A stretch of DNA of 64,000 nt, from the NCBI GenBank assembly GCA_015680685.1, contig MNCI01015735.1:97056-161055 (forward strand), written 5' to 3'. Origin of the DNA: Gnetum montanum (lineage: Eukaryota; Streptophyta; Gnetopsida; Gnetales; Gnetaceae). Made by a program: the position numbers and the translations under genes. Under the pieces are notes generated by a model. That model ran no database searches and was not told the origin of the DNA. It saw nothing but the letters and a program-made list of their open reading frames with translations. Positions 54,320 to 64,000 of the stretch are shown here, piece by piece. Numbering within the stretch: position 1 is the first letter of the stretch; each line of letters begins with the position of its first letter.

Positions 54320-54913
54320 AGGTGTGTGTGAGGGTATGTTTGGGTTGTTAGGCCAGAAAAAGGGATGTTTCTATGGATTCACTTCCAGCCCACTCAGTTG
54401 AGGAGCCGGTTGTAAGTTGACAACCCTCACAATGTTACGTTGTTGTGGCTATGGTGGTATTTCCCCCTACATAGGTGGAGTAAGTGGTAGCTAAGTGGGA
54501 TGTTGTTGAGTAGGGATGACAAGAGAAGGTGATGGAGGGTAGTAGAGATGTGGGTTCTCCCCCCTAGGTGATGGAGACTATGCTCAGAATTATTCTCAGG
54601 GATGCTAATGATTCTGAAAAGTCATGTGACTATAAGAGTCCCGTGGGGAGACATGTTGTTGAACATAGTAGCGATAGGGATTTGGCTGTCGATAAGGAAC
54701 TTCTACCTTGGAGGTGGCATCCCCCACGATTGTGGGTGCTACCATTTTTTAAAATATTTGTAAGGTTGCTATGGTGCTCCACTTGGATAATATCCTTGTT
54801 GCTGGTGGAACTTCCTGGGATTGCATTGTGGGTAAGGCAACCTTCAAGGTGTTTGCCTCTTTTCTAAGAGAGGATTCAACGCATACACCCTAGACTCTTA
54901 TAGATGTAACACC

Positions 54914-56720
54914 ATGGGACAACACCCCTTAGGATGTTCGTATTGGCATATGTTGCATTCATCATCTCCTTCTGTATCAGAGTCTGCAAACTATTCTATT
55001 ACATCAACTTTTCCCTTACCTTTATGGTAGGCACGTTTAGCTTTCTTCCTCCTACGCCAATCATTATCATTACTCTGCTCTTTGGATTCCTCTGGGATTT
55101 TCAAAACACACTGAAATTTTTTATCCAAAGAGTCCAACATCTTGTTAACCTTTGCCAATATTTCAGAAGCAAAGTTTTTTAAGGACAAGGTTTTATGGTT
55201 CACCGCTGCATCCAATGGTGATTCCTCCTCATCTTCACCAAATTGGACTTCCCTCTTTCTAATGGAGGGATCCTAATTATACTCTTCTACACTTTCCATC
55301 TTTCTAAGTTCCCCCTCTTCTTTAGCCACTTGCTTAATTAAGCACTACAGTTGATGGACCCTTAGCTCTGATAGTCATCCTAGGGCGTACACGCCAAGGG
55401 TCTTTCTGGTTTCAAAGTGGAGCCCATCAATGGTATGGTGAAGTTGTGCCTACTAAAAGTAGCCATGACTAGGGCATCGATGTAATAATGAGTAGTATCT
55501 GCTCATGGTTGCATCCAAGGGTTCATGACCACCTTACTTCCACCCTTGGATTTGGCATCTGAGGTTAGCCACTTTAGAGTAGGTTTGATACTTTTCATTG
55601 AAGATTTCCAGCATCATACTCCATCTTCTGATTGATTCCAGCTCTAAAGATTGGAACCAGCTTTCTACTTATTTGATGAGTGTGTGAGGGAATAGCTTAA
55701 GTTTCTGCCAATCATTATCTATTTTTTGTATGGTGCAAGCATCGTTAAACACTTGCAAGTGAGTCTATCGATCACAATTATATCCCCCTTGAAATATGAA
55801 AATGTTGTTCATGTCAATGCACTTGATCTAGCTACCTTTCAAGTGCCTACTGGGTATTTGAACTGCCTCAGTGATATTGAACATACTTCAAGTAGCCAAC
55901 AATGGTTCATCCGAGTCATAATCCTACTGAAGGCCACAATTTCTGTGACGATTTCGGTTGCCTCTCCTTTCTTGACGATGAGACTTGCGTGATTGATCAT
56001 GCACTCCCTCACGTTGTTCCCTTCTACCCTTGCGACCACCATCATCCCACTCCTTTCTACCATGATTACAATTGGAGTCAAAACTGGATGAAGGTAGAGT
56101 GGAGTGAGAGGATGGAGAAGAGGGAGAGGAATCACCACCACCCCAGTGTTGATCTCATCTTCTACTCTGATAATGGCCTTGATCTTCATGCCCATCTTTA
56201 CTTTTGCCATACCCTGTCCTGCGTGACCCCCCATCCTCTTGGGGGTCCCCATCACTTGATTTCTTGTTTTGAATGATGGACTGAATGATCTGATAGCTCA
56301 TAGGAAGTTTGGCCGAATGAGAATCATGAAAGACAGGTTCCTCATCATCTTGTAGTCCTTGCAAGAATAAGGTGTTACAGAACTATTTCCCCTTCACGTG
56401 TTCATACTGTTCTGCCTGTTGCTGGTCTCGTACACATTGTGCCTCAGTTGGACAATAGTCCCAGTAGTCATGGTCCTTCATGACGTACTCCACACCACAG
56501 TCTTGAATGCCTAGTCTGGTAAGATTGTGAAACAACATTCTAGGAGCTGATTAGTCAGGTAGTAATACAATGTTGCCCTCCATGTCCCACTAGCGCAAAT
56601 GCTCATCCTGATGTAGGATAAAGGTGAAGTTGAGGACATATTCATCTGGATGCATGTACACCACCCGACATTCTTGTGGCATCGGTGGGTTGGATCCATC
56701 TCACTTGTGAGATGAAGACA
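54914..56720 (-). pseudogene. I2 gag
   Basis: The probable start is the ATG in aaaaatgtcttcatctcac near 56720 (minus strand). The core domain at about 55400-55810 reads DNDWQKLKLFPHTLIK, ESIRRWSMMLEIFNEKYQTY and HEPLDATMSRYYSLL, aligning with the gag of I1. The C-terminal part has KVNKMLDSLDKKFQ and the noncanonical knuckle CNICQYEHPKGCC (54914-54959). Stops appear where I1 keeps glutamine, for example HQL-stop (55345-55347) versus HQLQ. The N-terminal 850 bp have no clear counterpart in I1. Confidence 0.78.
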
Positions 56721-56864
56721 TTTTTGATGTTAGATAATCCACTAATTGGTGTACCCTACTTTTTACTTAGACCACCTAGCGTGCGTAGATTTTACTATCC
56801 TGGGTCCATTCCAACGATGTGAATGATAATTTTGCTAAGGTTAGATGGCACATGTAAGACTAAC

Positions 56865-56885
56865 AGTCCCTGGCAACGGCACCAA
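56865..56885 (-). other. Primer-binding site of I2 (tRNA-Asp type)
   Basis: On the minus strand ttggtgccgttgccaggg follows the 5' LTR directly. It is the best-preserved primer site of the family here. Confidence 0.88.
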
Positions 56886-57787
56886 TGATGAGTGATGAAG
56901 TACCCCTATGCCCAACCATGCGAATCACGGGTGTACACACGTGACTCGATCGAATTCCGTAGACTGTAAGCACTTTGCATACACCAAACCCTAATCAGAA
57001 AAACCTTGTGTTAGAATGGTCGTTGTCTTCCCAACCTCACTTGTGGTGTTCTAATGCGATGGTTAAGTGAGACTGAGGTAAATGATTTTTATGGCTTTTC
57101 ACTTTATCCTCTAAAGTCTAATTCTTGAAATGAAATGTAAGGAATGGAATATTGTGTAATCTATAATTATCCTAATCTATGTCTTAACTCTTCCTAGCAT
57201 AAGCATCCGATCCCATCTTCTGTGCACATCCTAAGCATCCCTTAACCACTACTGGGTTACCAGACATTAAGTGTCACTAGGTTGCCAAGTGTTGGGTTTA
57301 CGTTCGAGATGGTCGTACTTATGGTTTTTACAAGATATAAAAGAGCGATGAAAATTAAAGTGATAATAATGAAAACTTAAGGAATTATTAAAGCATATAA
57401 ATATTAAACTATTGAATGCTTAAATGAATAAATCTAATTGCTACAAGGGATGCTTGAAAAGCTCGTCTTTATTTCCAGTAACACCAATGGTATTAGGTAC
57501 ATTAGTGCTCGAATAAATAGCCAAACACCTTTCTCACACCTGCTGCGGGCACTTGGAAAATATTCTAACTCTCGTGGAAACAAATTGCAAAAGCTTCACT
57601 ACAACTGCCAAACGATGCCTAAGTGTGGCGGAAGCAGACTTATTTATAGGCTAAAACATATGCTACATAAATGAGGCCACATAGACGCATGGACAAATGC
57701 ATCGATGGGGTTGCGTCAATGCGGCTACGTATACAGGGCCCCGTATATGTGGCCCAATTGACGCATCGATTGATAAGCACTTCATCA
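56886..57787 (-). repeat. 5' LTR of I2
   Basis: In plus orientation it runs tgatgagtgatgaag to gataagcacttcatca, with a minus-strand TATA motif cctataaataag near 57640-57651. It is followed on the right by acctc, the target duplication, and then by ORF3 of O2. Confidence 0.93.
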
Positions 57788-57792
57788 ACCTC

Positions 57793-60153
57793 CCTACCTT
57801 AAGCATCACTAAGTCTTCATAACAGCAGTTGGCTATCTCCATGTTCTCCATTATCTCTTCAATTTGCAATTCCTTGACATGGATCTCTACCTTGTTGCAT
57901 GCATTCAGTCCTTCAAAAAATGGCTTCTATACATCATCTTATTGTTGGAGTTGCTAGAGGACCTTGTTCATCTTCGCCTTCACTAATTAGACCTCCTTTT
58001 CATTGATCTCCTTGAGTATCAAAACCTAGTTTCTATAGTAATTTTTTGCTCCTTCAAATTGTAGGGCCTTATTTTTCTAGATAGCTACCTCAATTGCAAT
58101 CTTTTGGCAAAGATATTGGACTTCCTCCATTAAGAGAATTCGATTTTCTACCACCAACCTTCTCAAATCAAAGTTAACCTTGGTGGGCTACTCCTATTAT
58201 TAGTGTATGAACTTGAACCATCTAGTGCTTTTGTTGCTTAGCATTTCATAGGTGGTAATTATACGTAGTGAGGACCAAATTTTCATTTTAGACCTACAAT
58301 AGGTCCTCGTCATTGTTGAAAGCTATGGCCTCTAACAAGTACACATCAAAGATTACTGCCTCCTTTGCATTCTTAGCCTCTTAAAGTTTTTGTTGAAGGT
58401 GTTGGAAAGCCTCATCTCTAGTAAGCTTAGGCCTAAGAATGGTATGTTCAAATAGATGGGCTCTTAACTTAGCAACTTTGATGGTCAATGATCAATTAGT
58501 TACAGTGGCCTCCTCTAGTTGTACATTGGCAATAAGAAAGTTGCCACTTTTCTTAAGTACCTATGACTAATTTCTAGTGATTTCATCCAAAAGATCAAAT
58601 ATCTCTAAAAGTGGTTACCTAGATCCAACTAGTCTCTCTAATACTTCATTATATTGGTAACTACTCATCTGACCACTCCCTACTCTTACAGAGACATGGA
58701 TGTGTGCCATAGTAGTAATGTTAGGTATGGTTGCCCAAGGAGCATTTAGGGCTTCAACTACCATGTTAGGTATCGCATTTGCCACTATCTATTGGCCCTT
58801 GTGTGGCATAACTAGGATACTTATCCCCTTACCTTTCTCCAATATAATAGAGAAGGCCATAGCATTCCCCTAAAATCTCAAGGAATGTTTATCCAAAAAT
58901 GGACATTGTGATCTCCATGGCACCTAGATTGGACCTGGTGGGCAATAGTTCCTTTATGTTGAAAAGAGTAGGGTAATTTCAATGTCCAACTAGCTGATGG
59001 TTCTTATGACCTCATTAAGATGACTCATGGATAGGTAGTAAATAGTGAACTCCCCAACACCTGCAAAGCCTTGTTATTGCTACAACTATTGCTCTCAAAT
59101 TTTTCTAATTCTTTTGATAGTTGCAAGATTTTCAAGTGTAGTTTTTGGGGCTACAGTTGGTGGTGGTGGCTACTCCTCTTCATGCAGCTTTGTTGCTACC
59201 TAATCTTTTATTGTTTCCTATCATGAGGTACTAGAAGCATGGTAGACCATGTTATTGGAATAATGAGCTATGCCTCCCCTTTTTCATATCTTGTAGATGA
59301 GACATGAAAAGGGGAGTATCTTCCTTCTCTTATCATTCTTCTTAAAATGTTTCCTGATCTCTAGGAAAATGAGTTGGAGAAAGTTAACTAGGAACTTTCC
59401 ACTCAAAGTAATGCATGCTGAAGCATAGCAATTTGTAACTTTACTGGGCCTCATCATTGGGTTTGGGTGATAAGTTGTAATATTAAAGTATGCTCTCTTT
59501 GCCTTTTTGAGAGCACCATACTCCTTACGATCTATCCCTTAGCATCACTAAATCCACTTTTTTTAGCCTCTAGGTTCACCTACGTTAAGATCTTAGAAGG
59601 TTTGGCCTTAATGTATGGCAACCTGAGGACCTCTACAATGGCCTTAATGGAGTAGGATATGGCTATGTCTTTAATCTTTACCTATGCATCTTCTTTTTGG
59701 TTGTTCTAAAACAAATAGATCTCCTCCATGTACCATCCTCCATTGCTAGAGAGAATGGTCCACATGGGAGATCCCTACAGTTGTGTTTGAACCTCCTCTG
59801 GTGCCAACTTCAAGAAGGATCCAAAGTTCAACTTTTATAAGATAGAACTTTGGACCTCCTTGGTCCTAATGATCACCAAGCATGCCTCTATGAGGATGAC
59901 CTCTAGGCTAGGTCTTGGCCTAGGAACCTCATCTTTTCTGAATTGGCCTATTTCCATAGTGGAAATCTATTGAATAGATTCTACTTTGGGCGTCTCCCAA
60001 AGATGTCTTGTGGCATAAGTTGCCTCGACTGCTTATTCTTGAAGTTGCTGTGACTATTGCTATTGTAGGTCCATTTCTCCCCTTGGTCATTTTTCCTTGG
60101 GCTGTGAAGGCACACTTGCTTGTGGTCCTCACTTTGGTGCCACTTGTGATCAC
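57793..60153 (-). pseudogene. N-terminal and central part of O2 ORF3
   Basis: Homologous to ORF3 of I2 (about 46400-48687). It starts near 60153 with ITSGTKVRTTSKCAFTAQG in place of the MTQKEKHTQEVRPSEP-type start of O1; the ATG has become atc, so the start codon is lost. The remaining sequence has many stops. It joins the C-terminal part at 44685 when I2 is removed. Confidence 0.7.
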
Positions 60154-60453
60154 AAATGTAACCTAGGATTCATAACCCTTAGTTATTTTGATACCTTTCT
60201 TCTTAGAGTAGGTTATGTTTAGGTAAAGGGTGTTGAAAGTTTGATCATTGAATGCTTGTTGGTGATCTTGGGTAGATGTATTATTTTAATATTATTTTAT
60301 TAACATGCTATCAGAGTTTGTTTGTTAGTTTTTAACCCTTCATGATAAGTAATTTAATATTATTTTAATAGGTTAACCTTAGGAAGTTAGGAAAATTTTG
60401 AAATTTTTTTTGCAAGAAACCAAAGGTTTGTTCCCCCACAACTTAAAGCTTAC
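60154..60453 (-). other. Putative ORF3 leader intron in O2
   Basis: On the minus strand the donor ttggaa^gtaagc (gt at 60452-60453) aligns with taaag^gtaagc in O1, and a G-rich stretch follows in both. The acceptor cag and the following ATG are both mutated in this copy. Confidence 0.42.
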
Positions 60454-60603
60454 TTCCAATAACACAAGGATTGAAAAATGAGTGTAAACAGGTTAGTGGT
60501 ATGAGAGTTAGGATCCTTGGAAGGTTCTTGGGCTCTGAAAAAATTGGCAAAAACTCCTCTTCCTATTTGGAAAAATGATGCAAAATGAGCTAAGTGTTAT
60601 GAC

Positions 60604-60690
60604 TATTTATAGTATTTTTGTGTTGTGTTGATAGGCATGCATCGATGGGGCTGCATCAATGGGGATGTGTCGACACAACTATACTTAGCT
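60604..60690 (-). promoter_or_regulatory. Internal promoter-like region before ORF3 in O2
   Basis: On the minus strand gtgtcgacacatcccc, cagccccatcgatgcatg and caacacaacacaaaaatac precede tataaata (60604-60611 on the plus strand). Its motifs and its spacing from the hairpin match O1 and I2. Confidence 0.55.
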
Positions 60691-60947
60691 ATTTTTTGAT
60701 TTCTAAAATGGAGGAATTTTAGAATAGTTTTGGGACAAAAAAATAGCTCAATGGAAGCCAGAAAGATGCAGAGTGATAACAACAACATAGAAGATGATTA
60801 TGTTGGATTAGAAGTAATTTGAGTGGACTTGGATGAACTTCAAATGCCAAAATTATGGAAAATTGGATCTTTGAATGTAAGGTAATGGGATTGATCATGC
60901 AAATGGCTAATGTATAGGAATTTTAACTTGAGGTAGACTAAAGAGAA

Positions 60948-60997
60948 TTCAAGTGGATCCTCCCCAAAGTAGGCTTAGGCCCTTCTTATCCTTGTAT
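60948..60997 (-). other. Conserved retroelement hairpin, decayed copy in O2
   Basis: The arms attcaag and cttgtat pair at six of seven positions. The minus-strand loop contains cctactttggggaggatcca, the family core. Confidence 0.5.
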
Positions 60998-62072
60998 GCC
61001 TTCATCATAAGGAGTCCTTAGGCACCAAGGATGATTAATGATCATTTAGAGTTGAAACTCATATCTAATTAATGAATCATTTGAGGATTATGTCATCATC
61101 ATAAAAAATGTATTAATTGGCCATGATATGAGGTAGTGGCATGGTATGTTATGAATTGAGAATGTTCATAGAGAGAGAATGATCGGTAGATGATATGCAC
61201 CTAGGTCATATGAGATCCTTGAAAAGCTTGTGATTAAGATGATTTGATACTATTTCATTCTCAGTCAAGACCAAGTCCATTCCACTTTCAATGACTTTGC
61301 ATTAACATATCCTTTCCCTTCGATCATCAGGAGTTCATGGCAATTTTCAAAGGACAACCATGATACAAGAGAAGAAGAAAGGAGAAAAAGAAAGGGAAAA
61401 AGGACCTTAGTTCGAGGGGTGCCTTTAGGCATGGGTAACATGTCTTTCCAACCCCATAACCAATGCTTATAGAACATTATTATGTCTAAGGGGTGTGCTT
61501 TGAATTTCCATTTTTTTTTGTTAAAATTGTAGAAACCACACCATGCAAAGCCATACTTCTTATTTATTGGTTACAATATGAGTGGTGATGCACCAATGGA
61601 GGAAAATCATAAAACTCAAGAAAGAAGTGGGGAAGAAAATACAACAAGTCCCCTTGTGGTCACATCCTTTGTCATGCCTTCTTGGTCTATTCCAAGACTA
61701 TTGGGTAGCAAGATCATTGCTTACTTTTAGTTATTATGCGAAAGGATCTCATGCCCCCATGATGCAAAGCCTTCATAGAATAAATGGGATGGATGAATGT
61801 TGTGGATCCAGTACCTGATACCATTAGAAAATTGACAATTTGTTAATACAATAAATAATCTAGAGAGTAAAATTTGGCCATTTAGTAAATTAATCATAAC
61901 ATTAATGGTTGCATTAATTAACTTCCAGTATTAATAATAGTAATAGAAGTATCAAATATTTCCTATAATATAAAACAAAATATGATTAACAAATAAGAGA
62001 AGGAAAAAATGAAAGGAAAAATATAGAAAATAACTAATATGATATTCAAGAAAATGAAAAACATATGAAGAA

Positions 62073-63096
62073 TGGCATAAGGATCGAGAACTTAGAAAGG
62101 GGGTTGAATAAATTTCCCAAAATGAAAATTAATCAACCTAAAAACCCACACCCAAATTTTACAAGGTTCTCCAATTTGGGTATGTTCACACTCAGAGAGT
62201 AGGATCCTTGCACATCTTTGGACTTTGTTTTTTAAAAATGTGGTTTGAAGGGTACCACACCTTATACAAGCTCTGTGTTTCAAACTAGAGTGTTTCATCA
62301 TTGTGAAACCAGTCAACCTCGTAAGGTCTCAACATGCTTAGAATGTGGTTTCAAGGATCTCATAACCTTTACAAAATTGAGCTTTGCTCTGGAGTGTTTT
62401 GACATTGCACAAACACTCAATGCCATAGGATCTTAACAAGCTCAATGACGATGCCTTCTTGCAAGAAGCATATCAACCTTGTAAGAATTAAAAAGAATAA
62501 CAAGGGGAGAGTGTAATTCAATTTACAAATTCCTTATACAATGAAGCATAATTTCACAAAGAATCTAACAAATGATGTGATAATTCAAGTACATAAGTGC
62601 AATAGCATAAGATAGATAATGATGGTTTTAATGTTGACAATGCTTGCATAATACTTAAGGATTTGTAATTTTCTTGTAGCATCAGAGTTTTCAAAAATAC
62701 CTTGGAATTCATGCAACGACTACTTAACGACTAGTGTGAATGTCTCTTTTGATGTACTTGAGATTTGCCTCAATTCTGGAGAGACATTTTTTTTGAAATG
62801 GGATGTCTCCTATTTCTGAAGGATGTCTACTTGAATTCTTGAACTTTGGCTCCTAAGGATTTCTCTCATTAATTTGGCTTCTTTCCAATCCTTGAAGCAT
62901 CTTCATTTGACTTGTAGCCTTCATTTTTATCCATTCTTATCCATGCTCTCATGTTGCTCATGTAGTCTTTGCTTTGACATCTCTTTGTAGATCTTATTTC
63001 TTGAGTTCTCATTCATGCCTTGCAAAATCATCACATTCCACAAACATTCTATGTTCTCCATTTTCCTTAAGGTTTTGACATACCAAAAGGTCAACA
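62073..63096 (-). repeat. 3' LTR of the Sirevirus-like element (about 1.02 kb)
   Basis: The right end tcaaca at 63096 is fixed by the adjacent polypurine tract (minus strand tgttgacc). The left end at tggcataagg (62073) is chosen because similarity to the I2 spacer stops just before it and ttattcaaccccctttc, typical of such LTR ends, lies just inside. The left boundary is uncertain by some tens of bases. Confidence 0.6.
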
Positions 63097-63112
63097 GTCT
63101 CCCCCTTTTCGA
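63097..63112 (-). other. Primary polypurine tract of the Sirevirus-like element
   Basis: The minus strand reads tcgaaaagggggagac and abuts the LTR start tgttgacc. Second-strand synthesis would start here. Confidence 0.72.
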
Positions 63113-63447
63113 TGATGTCCAAAACTTAAGAAAATGGGTGATTCAATAAATAATGTAAATAACAATAACCAATAAAAATATTAAGACATAAGAATTCCAC
63201 TAGTAGCCAAGGTTATAACTAGGATAATGGATCTAAAGCTCAAGGCACAGGGTAGAGATTACATGAAATCTAAAATGAAACTATACCATGCAAAGACAAA
63301 ACCTGTCTTCATAATAATGCAACAAAACATACAATCATGATATAGAAGCATAATCTATCCATAAACTATCCACAATACATAAAGCCGCTAAATTATCCTC
63401 AACATGAACAAAAACCACATATGTGTACATCATCAATAACTAAATTG

Positions 63448-63472
63448 TCTCCCCCTTTTTGGACATCATCAA
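63448..63472 (-). other. Upstream copy of the polypurine tract
   Basis: On the minus strand tgatgatgtcc is followed by aaaaagggggagac, the same signature as at 63097-63120 but 350 bp earlier. Confidence 0.7.
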
Positions 63473-63480
63473 AAAGGATT

Positions 63481-64000
63481 CTAGTTGCTAACCTCTATGG
63501 CATATTTGGAGTCCTCATCTGAAGTAGTTGCAACATGAGAAGGTCTGTACATTTCCTCCTCCTCCTCATCACTACTAGTACTAGCATTAGAGACATGCTA
63601 CTTAACATCATCATCTAAAGATGGTACTTGGATAGGAGCTCTCCGTGAATGAAGCTTGAGTCTAAATTGAGATGAAGTTGGTGGATCCTACTAAGATGGA
63701 GCTAGCTTAGAGGATGAGGAAGAACCCTTTCTTTCATAGGTGATGGGATCGATAGGCCTCCATTGGGATGAAGTCCCAAAGATGCTATCCATGACCTACT
63801 ACTCAAATAACTAAGGAGCATGATCTTGACAATGAAACTAGGTCTCGGATACATGGTATCAAGAAACTCCTGCTAGACATGTGTTGTGGTGCATCAAGCT
63901 CATCTAAATTAGAGGCATTACCTAAGTCATAGGCCCAAGAAGGCCCAGCTACTACTAAATGTCTGGGTGAGGTGAGAAGGTCCTTCTCACTATCTAAAAC
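63481..64000 (-). pseudogene. 3'-terminal ORF of the Sirevirus-like element (env-position), broken
   Basis: The frame ends ATTSDEDSKYAIEVSN then tag (63481-63483). Before it is an acidic run, STSSDEEEEEMYRP, and a basic stretch, FRLKLHSRRAPIQ. One in-frame TAG lies at 63598-63600 and a frame change is needed by about 63800, where the other frame reads DSEKDLLTSPRHLVVAGPSW. No RT, RNase H or membrane motif is visible, so this is probably the variable third ORF or C-terminal extension seen in Sireviruses. Function unknown. Confidence 0.45.

Larger units (their letters stand above)
44686..57787 (-). mobile_element. Athila-like element I2, complete, nested in O2
   Basis: This 13,102-bp element has two 902-bp LTRs (44686-45587 and 56886-57787) and a perfect target duplication acctc (44681-44685 and 57788-57792). 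On the minus strand the order is 5' LTR, primer-binding site, gag, zinc knuckle, protease, RT, RNase H, integrase, spacer, hairpin, internal TATA region, ORF3, 3' LTR. It is the most complete autonomous-type copy here and a good reference for the others. It contains an assembly gap (48739-48845) and many stop codons, so it is not coding-competent as read. Confidence 0.95.
43078..62072 (-). mobile_element. Athila-like element O2, 3' half, split by I2 and by a copia element
   Basis: On the minus strand the element ends at the 3' LTR 43078-43950. ORF3 (44213-44685 and 57793-60153) is split by element I2. The leader intron, internal TATA region, hairpin (60948-60997) and spacer (to about 62072) follow in 5' direction. 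At 62073 the 3' LTR of a Sirevirus-like copia element interrupts it, so pol, gag and the 5' LTR, if present, lie beyond the window. The spacer 61480-61820 matches I2 at 49745-50215. The internal sequence is more decayed than that of I2. Confidence 0.8.
62073..64000 (-). mobile_element. Sirevirus-like Ty1/copia element, 3' end
   Basis: On the minus strand a partly open frame rich in Ser and acidic residues ends at 63481. It is followed by a spacer with two copies of a polypurine signature (aaaaagggggaga at 63449-63461 and gaaaagggggagac at 63097-63110), then a 3' LTR starting tgttgacc. Repeated polypurine tracts preceded by tgatgatgtcc are characteristic of Sireviruses. The 5' part is outside the window. 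It is inserted in the spacer of O2. Confidence 0.7.

Noticed and set aside
1-64000. CRISPR arrays, rRNA, organelle DNA or bacterial operons
   Set aside because: No regularly spaced repeats, rRNA or plastid gene sequences were recognised; the window is nuclear plant DNA.

Overview
This is plant nuclear DNA, AT-rich and dominated by nested LTR retrotransposons. The only host gene I can support is chloroplast N-acetylglutamate kinase (NAGK): exon 1 at 9419-9971 and exon 2 at 17953-18500, separated by an intron of about 8 kb that has itself been invaded by retroelements. A seed plant is certain enough. The long TE-filled intron and 13-17 kb Athila-like elements would suit a gymnosperm, but that is only an inference.

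Layout, left to right. 1-2391: 3' end and LTR of an Athila-like Ty3/gypsy element (called L). 2392-5731: decayed DNA with a minus-strand gag remnant. 5732-6427: a solo LTR of the same family with a perfect 5-bp target duplication. 6501-6975: two tRNA-SINE-like units in inverted orientation. 7030-8545: an RTE-like LINE remnant. 9419-18500: NAGK, whose intron holds an orphan gypsy fragment (about 10630-10860) and a minus-strand Ty1/copia element (12293-16934). 20430-22500: an L1-like LINE remnant, minus strand. 23294-40737: a complete Athila-like element (O1), flanked by agcta on both sides, whose reverse transcriptase is split by a second, pol-less element (I1, 26287-32000). 43078-62072: a minus-strand relative (O2) whose last gene is split by a complete third copy (I2, 44686-57787, acctc on both sides). 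62073-64000: the 3' end of a Sirevirus-like copia element, minus strand. A run of N at 48739-48845 is an assembly gap inside I2.

The Athila-like family is the most interesting content. Its LTRs run TGATGA...TCATCA, with a CpG-rich palindromic U3 and a TATAAATA box, and a tRNA-Asp-type primer-binding site follows the 5' LTR. The autonomous layout is gag, protease, RT, RNase H, integrase, a long non-coding spacer, then a third large gene (ORF3). In all three autonomous copies ORF3 is preceded by (i) a conserved hairpin whose stem covaries between copies, (ii) about 340-360 bp further on, an internal TATA box with LTR-like CpG motifs, and (iii) an intron whose acceptor AG abuts the ORF3 start codon (AG and ATG are both lost in O2). 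L and I1 keep the hairpin and 3' end but carry a different, tiny 3' ORF behind an intron of about 60 nt. I1 has gag but no pol, so it looks like a non-autonomous partner. All copies are defective, and many stops are explained by C-to-T or G-to-A changes typical of methylated plant repeats.

All alignments were made by eye. No database search, divergence estimate or structure prediction was run.
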